Assembly (NCBI GenBank): GCA_028015205.1
Contig: CM051520.1
Location: 37,399,494 to 37,463,493, forward strand
Direction: 5' to 3'
Source of the DNA: Mytilisepta virgata
Lineage: Eukaryota; Mollusca; Bivalvia; Mytilida; Mytilidae
DNA length: 64,000 nucleotides
The position numbers were made by a program, and so were the translations under genes. The notes beneath the pieces are model-generated. The model searched no databases and was not told where the DNA came from. It saw only the letters and a program-made list of their open reading frames with translations. This document shows positions 44,190 to 55,005 of this stretch, piece by piece. Positions within the stretch are counted from its first letter, which is position 1, and every line of letters starts with the position of its first letter.

Positions 44190-45371
44190 TAGGCTGGCTT
44201 AGGTGACAGTTTGATGGATTAAGACTTAAGGTCTCCTATGATCGCCTTGGACCAAAAATGACGACTATGACTAAAAAAATATCCTAAAATATATTCACTA
44301 CTGTATCAGTTGTGACCATCTTTGATCAAATGATCCATTTTCAGAATTTTTGCTTGCTACCACAACTACATGTAAAATAAAAAAAAAACCTAATAACAAT
44401 GGTTCAAGTTTTCATGGAGGCAAGTTGCTCGAGGCCAGGTATAATGAATTTTATACTGAAGCAACATAAAGTCACAAAGGATAAATTATCTAGTATAAAA
44501 TAGAATCATTTCCCACTATTCTTATTTGAAATGGCTACATTTCAGTAGAAACCTCAAAACATTCACTTTCTGAATACTTTATTAAAATTGTTATATATAT
44601 ATATCAATTTTGGAAGGAACTTAAAAAGATATAACGGTCTTATTGAAGATCAATTTACCAACGTAGTCCCCATAGTATCTAATTATTTGACACTTGGAGT
44701 ATGTTGCAGTTGACTCATTCTTTTCTATGTTGCCAAGATTCCTGTTTTCAATGATAAAATGGCTGCCACGTAGTTAAACAACAATTCATCCATCCATCAA
44801 TGATAAAAAAAAAACATTGGTTTTCATAAAAAAAATATTCTATCCTGTCGATGCACAAGGTAGCACCTCCGTCAAATCTGTCCCATAACTAAGTATGGCT
44901 GATAAATGTATGAAATAAAGTGAATAAAATATGCAAATAAGATGGAGTGACTGAAAAATCCATTTATTTAACAACCTTATATAGCACCTTCTAACAGGAC
45001 ATGTAGTATATTATAAATCTAATACTATCACTTTCAGGCTTTAAAACTTCAGACATAAAAGCAGGGTTGATTATGGAAGTTATCGGTTGACTTTTGCAGC
45101 TCCATAAAACATAAAACCCTTTCCAGAATTAACGTTACTGGGATATCAACTATCCCGTTCAAATTGCATATTATAGTTTGCTATTCCAAATGGTCACGAG
45201 CGAATCTTGCTCAAAACTTGTAAAATTGGGTAGATAATGTCTTTTTAACTAACTTAAATTCATTTTTAGTATACATGTACTATAATGTCTTTTTAAAGAT
45301 AACATATATCCTGTATAATAAGATACAATGTAGTGATTATCTAGTTAAAAACAGACAGTACTGTTGAACGG
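44190..45371. other. Dynein light chain 3' flank, no other features
   Basis: AT-rich 3' flank and 3' UTR of the - strand gene. A candidate AATAAA on - lies at 44968-44963. Nothing else is supported. Confidence 0.35.
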
Positions 45372-45929
45372 TTACTCTAAGTATACACCATGTACATACG
45401 CCACTACTATTACTGCAGAATTTTGAAAAGTATAGGATGCGAAGTTATCTGTCTGATGATTCCAAATACATCTACTTGACACGTTTACACCCTGGTCTTT
45501 TCTTTCCATAATGATAACATTGCAAACAAGTTTATATCTTGGAAAATCTAGCTGTTTGACTCGTTCATTAATTTTCTCTGTCAAATCTTTAACCAGTACC
45601 TTACACCTGATATGATTGTACTGATCCAATCCTGGATGGTTTTCTATAACACCTTTCATAACTTTTTCTACTTTCATCGGCGAAAAATGTTTTCCCTCCT
45701 CTGGCTCTAGTTTATACGTGTTTTCATATTTTGGTGTGGCCTTAGGAGAACGTCTCGCTGCCCTTTGTTTTGCCAATCTATGCCAAGCTTTTGTTGCTGC
45801 TACAATTCGAAAGAAATTTATTCCGGTTCTGCCTGGGGCAACAGTGACGGATTTTTGTGATTTGGTATCGCTGGTTGAAGGAATACGTCTTCGTTTTGGT
45901 AAAGTATCCCCACTTTTAACTGAAGCATT
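45372..45929 (-). CDS. Tctex1-domain gene exon 2 (domain and stop)
   Basis: 185 codons plus stop. It starts NASVKSGDTLPKRRRIPSTS and contains the whole Tctex1 domain. The internal Met at 45776 is not the start, because the frame stays open and coding-like upstream to the acceptor at 45929/45930. Confidence 0.92.
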   Translation of the reverse strand, partial: NASVKSGDTLPKRRRIPSTSDTKSQKSVTVAPGRTGINFFRIVAATKAWHRLAKQRAARRSPKATPKYENTYKLEPEEGKHFSPMKVEKVMKGVIENHPGLDQYNHIRCKVLVKDLTEKINERVKQLDFPRYKLVCNVIIMERKDQGVNVSSRCIWNHQTDNFASYTFQNSAVIVVAYVHGVYLE

Positions 45930-48664
45930 CTGAAAAATTTAGAAAACGATAAAAGGAAAAGTAAAGTCGTCATTCCATACACATTTTTATTACCCCCGTG
46001 AACTCCTATATAGAAATCACATTGTCTTTGCAAGTCGTGTCCGCGGCTCAGAACTTGATAATTGCTGATATTGTTGACCAACAGAAGAGGCTGTGTCATG
46101 AAAAAGGTTAGATCATCTGCCTGCAAGGTCAAGGTCAAAAACTTTGTTTAAACTTTATATGGCGTTTTTACTAAGTATTTTGATTTTTAAACGGGACAAA
46201 ATTGTTAAAGTCAACAATAACCGCAATCAATAGAAAACAAATCTAAAATGTGTTTACAATATATGATACTCACTTTATCATCTTCATTGATCTGATTATA
46301 TTTCTGACACATTTCTCTGATGCCCCATATAATTATATGCAACTAACACGAATTGCTCCATATATATTTGTATACGACAAACAGATTCCCTCAGAGATAT
46401 TTGTATCCAAGAATCAAATTGCTTCAGAAAGATTTGTATATGAAAAAATGGATTGCTTGACAGAGATTGTATGCAAAATAACAATAGATTGCACCAGTGA
46501 TATTTGTATATGCGAAAACTAAATGTCTTCACTGCTCCATTGATAGTTTTAGTCCTCTATCGACAACGCCGAGGGGGACTATAAGTGCACACCGTCCGTC
46601 AGACAGTCCGCCGTTTTCCTGACTTTTTTCAAAAACCTGTTTAACCAACCGATCTTGTTTTTTAGCTCACCTGGCTATGGCCAGGGTGAGCTTTTGCCGT
46701 CACTTGGCGTCCGTCGTCCGTCCGTCGTTAGCTTTTCATTCAAACATCTTCTCCTCAGAAACCATTTGGCCAATTCCAATCAAACTTTGCACGAGTGGTG
46801 TATGGAAGGTCCTCAACAAAGTTTCCTCATTTAGTTCTGATTGGTCAAGAAACATGGCCACCAGAGGCAATTCTTGTTTCTGATTGGCTGATTTTCAAAA
46901 ATCTTCTCCTCTGAAACCGCTGGGCCGATTGGTTTGAAACTTAATAGGAATGATCTATGACATGTCCTCTACAAACGATCCTCAATTTATTTTGATCTGA
47001 CATAAAACATGGCCGTCGTAGCTAAAAATAGAATATAGGGGTGCATGTGTTGTTTTTAGCTTATAACTTAAAAACCGTTACAGATATCAAAAATCTGACA
47101 TGGGGTAAAATTGATCAGTATGACAAGATCTACCTACCCTGAAATTTTGAAGGAAATCCCAAAACCCATTTAGGAGTTATTGCCCTTTTTTCGTCAAATT
47201 TTCAAAATTTAACATTTTTCGTCATTTATCTCCAAAACTATTTGAGATAGAAGTGAAATGTAAATTTGAAAAATGTTTGCCATGTTGAGGTCTACATACC
47301 CTGAAATTTTAAAGGAAATTCCAAAACCGATTTTGGAGTTGTTGCCCTTTTTTGTTAAATTTTCAAAATTTTTTCATTCAAAAATCTTCTCCTCTGAAAC
47401 TGCTGGGGCGATTGGTTTGAAACTTGATAGGAATGATCTATGACATATCCTCTACAAACGATCCTCAATTTATTTTGATCTGACATAAAACATGGCTGTC
47501 GTAGCTAAAAATAGAATATAGGGGTGCATGTATTGTTTTTGGCTTATAACTTAAAAACCGTTACAGATATCAAAAATCTGACTAAGGTAAAATTGATCAG
47601 CATGACAAGATCTACCTACCCTGAACTTTTGAAGGAAATCCCAAAACCCATTTAGGAGTTATTGCCCTTTTTTCGTCAAATTTTCAAAATTTAACAGTTT
47701 TCGTCATTTATCTCCAAAACTATTTGAGATAGAAGTGAAATGTAAATCTGAAAAATATTTGCCATGTTGAGGTCTACCTACCCTGAAATTTTAAAGGAAA
47801 TCCCAAAACCCATTTCGGAGTTATTGCCCTTTTTTGTCAAATAAATTTTCCCTGAACAATTGAACCAATTGCAACAAACTTGGTCAAATAGTTGATTAAT
47901 TGTCCAATGAAAACCAGACTCCAGGTGAGCGATACAGGCTCTAGTGAGCCTCTAGTTTTTGTATATGAGCTTATAATCATGAGTTACAGATCCAGTTTGA
48001 GTTTCACGCTGATCGGATTATCGTGAGATTTATTGCCCTCGGAAATAGGTATTATTGTCAAAATAATAATTTTCCGGACTCTTTTTGCAAACTCGTTTAC
48101 CAAGTGATCTCATTTTTTGGTATTTGAGCTTGTATGATGAGATACATATCAAGTTTGAGTTTCATGCTGAACGGATAATTATCGTTTATTGTGAGAGTTG
48201 TGACCCTTGGAGATAGGAGTTATTGCCAAAATAATAGTTTCCCAGACTTTTTTTAGCAAACGCTTTTACCAAATAATCTTTATTTTTGGTATGTGAGCTT
48301 ATAATGATGAGCTACAGAGCAAGCTGAGCGGGTAATTATTGTGCATCCCTTGCAAAATAATTTCGGGATTTTTAGTAGTCGCTCTGTCCATACGCCTTCG
48401 TCTGATTCACATACTCACGGAGAAGTCGCGTGTTTTCTCACAGCTCAAGCCGGTAAGAGACATTGTATTGCCCAGCAATACTTGCTTGTTTAATTTTAAT
48501 TCTATAAGTTTACATTTGATTTAAATATGAATTTAGTTTCTATTGCATGATACCTCTTTGACGATAGATGAATTTGATGTTCCCGGACCTCTGGTTGCTT
48601 TCAATGTAGGTTGCACCTTGTCATGCTCTATCAAAGCTTGCATCGTCAGTTTCTCATTTGCCAT
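45372..48664 (-). CDS. Tctex1-domain dynein light chain (DYNLT5/TCTEX1D1-like), two exons
   Basis: Exons at 48664-48554 and 45929-45372 join in phase 0 (donor GAG|GTATCA, acceptor TTTTTCAG|AAT) to give 222 aa. Residues 1-100 are basic and probably flexible. Residues ~105-222 form a complete Tctex1 domain, with NTYKLEPEEGKHFSP at its start, PRYKLVCNVIIMERKDQGV in the central strands, SRCIWN, and the family-typical ending VAYVHGVYLE. Tctex1 light chains dimerise and dock cargo or intermediate chains on cytoplasmic or axonemal dynein. The opening motif best resembles DYNLT5; DYNLT4 is the alternative. It is convergent with RSRC2. The 2.6-kb intron is full of repeats. Confidence 0.88.
46335..46520. 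repeat. Degenerate ~33-36-bp minisatellite in the dynein light chain intron
   Basis: Units share ATTTGTATA(C/T)GA followed by a CAGATTCCCTCAGAG or GATTGCTTCAGAAAG type of stretch, about five copies. Read on + they form an open frame with a 12-residue quasi-repeat, but this lies antisense to an intron and shows no start or splice support. Confidence 0.5.
46545..48360. mobile_element. Older repeat element with ~160-170-bp monomers, split by a later insertion
   Basis: The left part begins near CGACAACGCCGAGGGGGAC with CCGTCCGTCAGACAGTCCG. The right part has monomers whose TTTTTG(G)TAT(A/T)TGAGCTT stretch recurs near 47957, 48115 and 48285. The element at 46664-47955 sits exactly in that T-run of one monomer. 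Outer limits are approximate. Confidence 0.5.
46664..47955 (+). mobile_element. CTCACC/GGTGAGC-family element nested in another repeat (1.3 kb)
   Basis: Starts AGCTCACCTGGC with GGCCAGGGTGAGC and GGCGTCCGTCGTCCGTCCG, and ends CCAGGTGAGCGATACAGGC, then GAGCCTCTAG. The core has a ~160-bp sub-period and a ~481-bp long period (GATTGGTTTGAAACTT at 46928 and 47409; GAGTTATTGCCCTTTTTTCG within each). Flanking monomers show the empty site as a T5-T6 run, so the limits are good to a few T. Confidence 0.75.
48554..48664 (-). CDS. Tctex1-domain gene exon 1 (start codon)
   Basis: 37 codons beginning MANEKLTMQALIEHDKVQP and ending SSIVKE, then donor GTATCATG. The phase and polar/basic character fit exon 2. 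An upstream non-coding exon cannot be excluded. Confidence 0.75.
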
Positions 48665-49198
48665 TACTGAAGAATGAGAAAATAAGAATCTAAGTGTTAT
48701 AAAACTAAATGTAAAACTTTAAAAGTTTAATTTTTACCTCCTTTAAGTGCGTGTATAACCTATTAGAAAAACGACATTTTCTCTTTCCAGTAAGTTAAAT
48801 GTTCAACTAAATCTTAAAACATTGTTTGAATTTGTCTCTTATTGTACGCCCAAAGTTAAACATTTTACATATCAGATTTCTTGTTTGTATTATAAACCAA
48901 ATTTTAATTTAATTCATTCATCTAGGAAGTATTTCTACAAACCAACACTCATTATTTCACGTACTTTTAAAATCAGGTAACCACACATGAAGGTACTCCT
49001 TTAAAAGTTATATTCTTGAAGTTTACAAAGCTGTCAACTTTGAGTTTTATTTATAACATCATTCAAAGGATTATATGTAATATATTATTTAATATAAATC
49101 AAGATAGCAATCGACAAGTTTGAAATAAAGAAAATAAAATGTATGGATACCCTCACCGTTAAATTATTAACTGTGATGTTCCTTTGATTGATTTGTTA

Positions 49199-50128
49199 TG
49201 TGAGCTATTCTCATCACTTGGCGTCCGTCGTCGTCTGTTAACTTTTACGAAAATCTTCTCTGAAACTACTGGGCCAAATGGTACCAAACTTGGCCACAAG
49301 CATCATTATGATATCTAGTTTAAAAAAAATGTGTCCGATGACCATGCCTGCCAACCAACATCGCTAAAAATTAACATAGGACCCTATAGGAAAATTCATT
49401 TAAAAATCTTCTTGTCTGAAACCGATAAGCCAATTAGAACTAGACTTGGTAGCAATAATCATAAAATGGTCCTCTTTCAGAATTGTGTCCGATGACCGAG
49501 ACTGTCAACCAAGATGGCCGCCACAATCGAACTTAGTTTAACATAGGACCCTATGGTAAAATTCATTGAAAAATCTTCTTGTCTAAAATCACTTGACTTG
49601 GAACAAGACTTGGCAGTAATGGTCCTTAGGATTTCCGATGACCCAGACCGTGAACCAAGATGGCCACCACAGGCGAACTTAGTTTAACATTGAACCTATG
49701 GGATATTCACTCAAAAATCTCGTCTTCTCGTCTGAAACTACTGAGTCAATTGGAACTATATTTGGCAGCATTGGTAATTAGATGGTCCTCTTTCAGAATT
49801 TCGTCCGATCACCCGGATTGTCAACCAAGATGGCCGAACTTAGTTTAATATAGGACCCTATGGGAAAATTCTTTTAAAAATCTTTTTGTCTGAAACCACT
49901 TATCCAGTTGGAACAAGACTTAGCAGTAATGGTCCTTAGATGGTTCTCTTTTATAAATATGTCAATTGACCTGGACTGTCAACAAAGATGGCTCAACAGC
50001 CAAACTTAGTTTAACATGGAACCATATAGAAAAACCAGCCAAATTGACTGCAACACTTAAATGTTATGTCCTGCTCAAGGTGAAAAGTTAAATCAAGGTG
50101 AGCGATACAGGCTCTTGAGAGTCTCTAG
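49199..50128 (+). mobile_element. CTCACC/GGTGAGC-family element, upstream of the dynein light chain gene
   Basis: The worn 5' end TATGTGAGCTATTCTCATC is followed by GGCGTCCGTCGTCGTC. Core repeats run with spacings of 167, 148 and 160 bp (ATAGGACCCTATGGG near 49377, 49544 and 49852; AAGATGGCCGCCACA). The 3' end is AAGGTGAGCGATACAGGCTC then GAGAGTCTCTAG. Confidence 0.7.
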
Positions 50129-50844
50129 TTATAAAATTTGTTGAAGTAAGACTCATTAGTTTTGCTCAATCCGAAAATGTTGCTGCTGAGAAAACAGGTT
50201 AAACCCAAACGGTTGGAGAGTAGACTGATCCAAAATGTCTAAATGAACAAAACGTTTAATATGTGTTTTGGTGCTTAACATACATGACATATGGTTCCGA
50301 ATGTAAACCGATTGTGTTCCACAAGATATAAATAATACAGGTAAAGTTCAAAGTGTTCTCTGTCTATATACGCCAAACAAAAGTTAGCATATTTGGCCGC
50401 AGTAATGTTTATATGTCGGTAATATTGCCAAACACTATAACAACGAACACACATATCCCTGTATAAACACATTATTGCGCTAAATTATTTGTTTTGTTCA
50501 TATAAGTATTCTTTTCGACACTTCGGTTCCAAATCCGTGACCCCAGTCGCACATGGTCACCGTCGTTTATTTACACGGTGAACCTTCCACTGGTGTTTTA
50601 ATCTGCATCAAAGTCCGACAGATTATGGAATGGTATGTTGCATGGCCAGTATATATTTAAACACGTTTGAAAAGAATCTAACATGAAAATACAATCATTT
50701 TCCATCTATTGCCATATATCATCTACAAATAAAGATGTTCAATTTGATAAATCATTGAGGCATACCTCACATCCTTTCATTTTTTAAAAAATTTTCTGAT
50801 CTCCTTTAGTAGAACTTTTACCTTATATTCAAAACTTCTTGGAT
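50129..50844. other. Stretch without recognised features
   Basis: A GC-richer piece near 50515-50600 (TCCGTGACCCCAGTCGCAC) could belong to the promoter or a 5' non-coding exon of the - strand gene, but no splice evidence was found. Confidence 0.25.
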
Positions 50845-50963
50845 TGCCAGTTTTCCTACCGAAGGTCTGCGGTTCTCATCGGGTACTCCGGCTAAACTGG
50901 CAGCCGCGATATAGCCCAATGTCCTGAAAACGGCGTAGAACCCCAACCAACAAACAAACAAAA
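50845..50963 (+). mobile_element. SINE fragment (conserved 3' domain with AAAC-type tail)
   Basis: CGGTTCTCATCGGGTACTCC, then CTGGCAGCCGCGATATAGCC and CCTGAAAACGGCGTAGAAC, followed by CCAACCAACAAACAAACAAA. This follows the layout of the deeply conserved metazoan SINE core known as the Nin domain, with a short repeat tail. The tRNA-like head is mostly missing. Confidence 0.6.
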
Positions 50964-52270
50964 CTTACTTGTTAGTTGATCAAGTCAATGTTTGTCCTCC
51001 GGCAGAAATTCATAAATTGAACGAAAATAAACTACTTCTCCAACTTATACAATTAAGTAGTAAATATAACGGTGACAGTTAGCCAAAGTACTTAGAACAC
51101 AATTAAATATAGGTTTTATTTGTAGTTCAACACGCAATAATGTTATACTACAGATCGTTAAAATTTGTTTATTATCGGCCCTACTGCCGTGATGTATCTA
51201 ATGTATTTAAATTGTGTCCGATCAACCATTCACCAAAAATGAATAAATTTATGATAAAGTTTCAAAACATTTCACTTCATCTATTACTTTCAAAGATAAG
51301 TAAGATTAATTTCATATTAATCCTTTTGTTGTATACTTTTACCTATATAATAGATTTCTATATATGATAATTTAGATGAATATACATCTACATGTTAATG
51401 CATTCACATATGATGTATTTCTTTTGAAATTGCTTAGTACAAAAAATACTTTAAAGTATGAAACAGAAAGGTTAATCTGGGATAAAAAAGAATGCGCAAA
51501 AATGTTTGATTAGTTGGTGGAAAATTAATTTCTTTTCCCCGTAAAATTTCAAAAAGCCCCATAAAATGGTAAATTGGACAGCGTATCACTTAGTGCTAGA
51601 TTCGTCTCTGAGGTTCGATGAACTTTTAATTGTCGTAGTATTAACATGTTCTGTCATCCAGGGCCAATTAAATCCAATATGAAAAAATGCTGTTTAATTT
51701 GAAATCAATAAAAATCATGCATCTGCCAACTCAAACTATAAATGTAATATAAGAAATTTAATATGTGTATTAATAAAAAAAAATCATTAAATATTGGTTT
51801 TGTTGATGTATATACAAATACAGAAATGAAGACCATACAAATTACTCAGGATATAAATTAAATTTATGGCGAGAATGTATTAAATCTGTTAGAAGTACCT
51901 GACAAATGTTGTAGGTCGAACAGTTTTACATGTTTAGACTGGCCTAAAGTTTCTGATGCGTACAAGAAAAGGCCACGACATATAATGAATATGGATCCGA
52001 ATCTCGTTTATTTCGGAATAACACCCTTCCGATAGGGGTTAAAGAAATCTCCGCCGGCTTTGCAAAATCTTGACCCGAATTTGCCGCACGTCCCGAATCT
52101 AAATATTATTGAGTTACCCCCCCCCCCCCTCCCGAAATCGTACCCACATGGGCCGGGACTGATGTGAAAAATGTTATTAAAACTGAAAAACAAGCAAAAA
52201 ACGTTGATATGTAAACAATCATACACACACACATATATATATACATATAAATGGCATACGTACATATGCA
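50964..52270. other. Stretch without recognised features
   Basis: AT-rich sequence with a C-run at ~52118-52131. A TTACCCCCC/CCCGAA section near 52060-52140 resembles 23570-23720. Confidence 0.3.
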
Positions 52271-52283
52271 AGAAAGTTAAAAA

Positions 52284-52456
52284 GATTACTACAACAAGAA
52301 ACAGCATGATTTTGATTACTAAAACAAGAAACAGCAAGATTTTGGTTACTAAACCAAGAAACGAAAAGAAACGAAACAGTTTCGTTTCTTCAAATAGTAA
52401 TTGTCTATGGGAAATTACTAATATAAGAAACGAAACGGTATCATTTCGTTTCTTGA
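52284..52456. repeat. 30-bp tandem repeats followed by GAAACGAAAC palindromes
   Basis: Three near-copies of TTACTAAAACAAGAAACAGC plus AAGATTTTGG lead into AGAAACGAAACAGTTTCGTTTC (a perfect small palindrome near 52368-52390). A second one, AAGAAACGAAACGG mirrored by TTTCGTTTCTT, follows at ~52428-52456. Confidence 0.7.
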
Positions 52457-53545
52457 AATGGTAGTCCCGTAAATAAGGCATTAATGACACTAACATCTAT
52501 CGCCTATTTCATGTATTTGTCTTGTAAAGCCCATGCTGCCATGACGACGTTGTTGATGCTGCAATGTAGCGGATTTAAATATTTCAAGAGAATACGAAGA
52601 ACTTGCACACATTTTTTTGTATAAAGCGCTGAAGTTCCGTGCTTCATACAAAATGTTTTTTTCGCTCAAGACTTTTACATTCCGATTAAACTACAAATTT
52701 AAAATAGAGCATCCAATTCTTAATCAAAGGAAACTTCAGTTGGCTATAGAATAATGTTGAACTAAGTTTTAAAGTAGGAACTATCATGTCAGAATGGGCA
52801 TTGTACGTCAGATTTTATAAAATTTTGCATACAGCTATAGAGAACATAAGTTGAAGTTAACTGTGCTGGGCCTATTAAGTATTTAATGTGACGCTGAGCC
52901 CGCGCACCAATGTCCTGACTTTGTAAGGGAATAAATCAGTTGATTAAAAGACAGCTTCCAAAAGATGATGAAAAAAGGTAGGATTGGAAAATATGCACGA
53001 ATCATTCATCTTTTGTGGGGGGGGGGGGTATATATGTTTTTTCCGGAAAAAAAATGAAAATCTTTGATTCCAGATAATGTGGAAAAAAAGACTTCGATTT
53101 AGCAGGGATCATATACAGTTCCTGGATTCAGAAATAAAGTAAAAAAAAATACACATGGTCAAGGGGTAACTCAAAAATCAAATTTGGCATTCTCAAATTA
53201 TTTAAGCTGGACATAAAAATTGTACAAAATCATGACATTTATGATTGAATCTTCTGTTGAAATTCGGTTCAATGCAGTTCCATGTATGTCGTACATAAGT
53301 ATTACCTAATGAAATTCTAATTGTTCTTAGTTGGAACATATGTTATCATATTTTGTTCACAATGGAAGCATATGATCATTTTTAGACACCAACAACACGC
53401 AAATATTTGAAATTCCAATGTATGTCTGGTATATCTTGTAAAGTTCCCAAAAGTTCATTAAAATTCCACGGTAATAAAATATTGAGATGAAAAATATGAT
53501 GTAACTATATAAAAAGAGTGACAATATTGTCAATCCCAACAAAGA
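52457..53545. other. Stretch without recognised features
   Basis: AT-rich, with a G-run at ~53019-53028. No gene or repeat family is supported. Confidence 0.3.
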
Positions 53546-53603
53546 GAATTCATCCATTCATTCATTCACTGTAATTAGTGAATGAATGAATGAATGAATT
53601 CAC
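53546..53603. repeat. 58-bp hairpin of (ATTC)n/(GAAT)n
   Basis: GAATTCATCCATTCATTCAT, ending CACT, is mirrored by AGTG and GAATGAATGAATGAATTC around the loop GTAATT. Confidence 0.8.
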
Positions 53604-54850
53604 CTTCTATTCGTAGATGTACTAGCTATTATATGTTTGTACATTACCGTACTGAGATGCTTTTGTGATTGAATTTCATTCATTTGTATGTGAGATTTTT
53701 GCACTTCAAACCAGCAGTGAGGTTGCTAGATATATTCAAACTTAGTCAGTAATTAAAGTGCCAAAATATTGGCTCAAATCTCCGATTTATCTCTATAGTT
53801 CAAAAATAAATTTGTTTATTTGATCTTGGAAATAAACTTACAGCCCTTCAAAACATACCAGTCCTATAATCAATCCAAAATGGTCATGGATACTGAATAT
53901 TTATCCAAGTCGTTAAGCATGTTAAGGGTAAGATAATAATGTGAAAATCAATTAACAAACTGAATGTTGAAGAATTTTCTTCAGGATTAATAAAATTATG
54001 AGATTTCTAATTTTACAAGAAGTTTAAACATTTTTTGGGCAAAAGAAGTCAATCCCATCCCTACATGTCGTCAGGAACTGAATATGATAGTATTAGTGTC
54101 GTGTAAGATATATCATGGTGATTTTTTTCGGTCCTTTTTGTCCTTTTTTGAGTGAGAATCAGGGGTGAGAATATAAAAATCTGACTTCTCACACTGAATT
54201 TTAAACAAAATTATTGTCTGTCTTAAGAAGATATAATGTGTTTGTGCCACATGTAGGGTGCGCACGCTTTTGTATTTTATTATAAATACATTACCATGAT
54301 TACGTAAATATCAGAAAAAGAGAAGATATGTGGTATAATCTTAACTGAGGCACCATTCTTGAAAACGTCCATTTAATACCATTCCATCAAAGTTTGGTCC
54401 CTATTGGCCAAATAATTTCACAGTTTTTGATATGTTTGATGATTTTAGTGATGATGGCCGTATTGTTCAAGGTCTGCTACCCAATAATTTTGAAAGGGAA
54501 CCCAACAGTCAGTGGTTTCATCACGGATGCAAGATCCTTTCCTCTCCAATGTCGATCCCTTATGAAAATTTTAGTTAAGTTAACAAACTACATGTTGATA
54601 TAAAGATGCTTTATTTACTAATCAATGATCCTTCTGGGTATGAACATAAGTACGCGTGGTTGATACGAAACTAAACCAGGGTCTGGATATTCTTTGCATA
54701 TTTATATATTACTTTCCCCTTTCTTACATGAGCACTATGTCGTAGCAGTGCTAGAACCAGAGAACACGCTATAAACAGTCAATAATAGGTATTAGAAAAT
54801 AATGTCACACTACCATTAGGTCCAAGGAGTATATTTATAGTTGATTGATT
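53604..54850. other. Stretch without recognised features
   Basis: AT-rich sequence. Only short unsupported ORFs. Confidence 0.3.
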
Positions 54851-54858
54851 TTTGACGC

Positions 54859-55005
54859 TGCTAGTAGAGAATCTTTTCATCTGTTAGCTATACTGTGTGA
54901 CTGGCGTGCGCGTTTTGACTTTTGGCCCGAAGTCTAAGCCCAAATTATTTGGCAAAGAGCACAGAGGCCCGAAAGTCCAATAAATCGAATGTCCAATAGT
55001 CCAAT
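54859..55005. repeat. Copy A of a diverged direct repeat (resumes at 58004)
   Basis: GCTAGTAGAGAATCTTTTCAT, GTTAGCTATACTGTGTGACTG and AAAGTCCAATAAATCGAATG correspond to copy B at 58293-58490 (GCTACTAGTAGAGTATCTTT, GTTAGCTATACACTGTCTG, AAATCCAATAGATCAAATG). Copy A is cut by the element at 55006-58003 and continues as GGTCCAATGGTTCAACTG. Confidence 0.6.

Noticed and set aside
45372..45776. Intron-less 134-aa reading of the Tctex1 gene starting at MAKQRAARR
   Set aside because: The frame stays open upstream with coding-like sequence (FFRIVAATKAWHRL) to a good acceptor at 45929, and a matching first exon exists at 48554-48664.
52008..52496. 162-codon ORF on -
   Set aside because: Low complexity (Phe/Leu/Val-rich) read from simple and tandem repeats.
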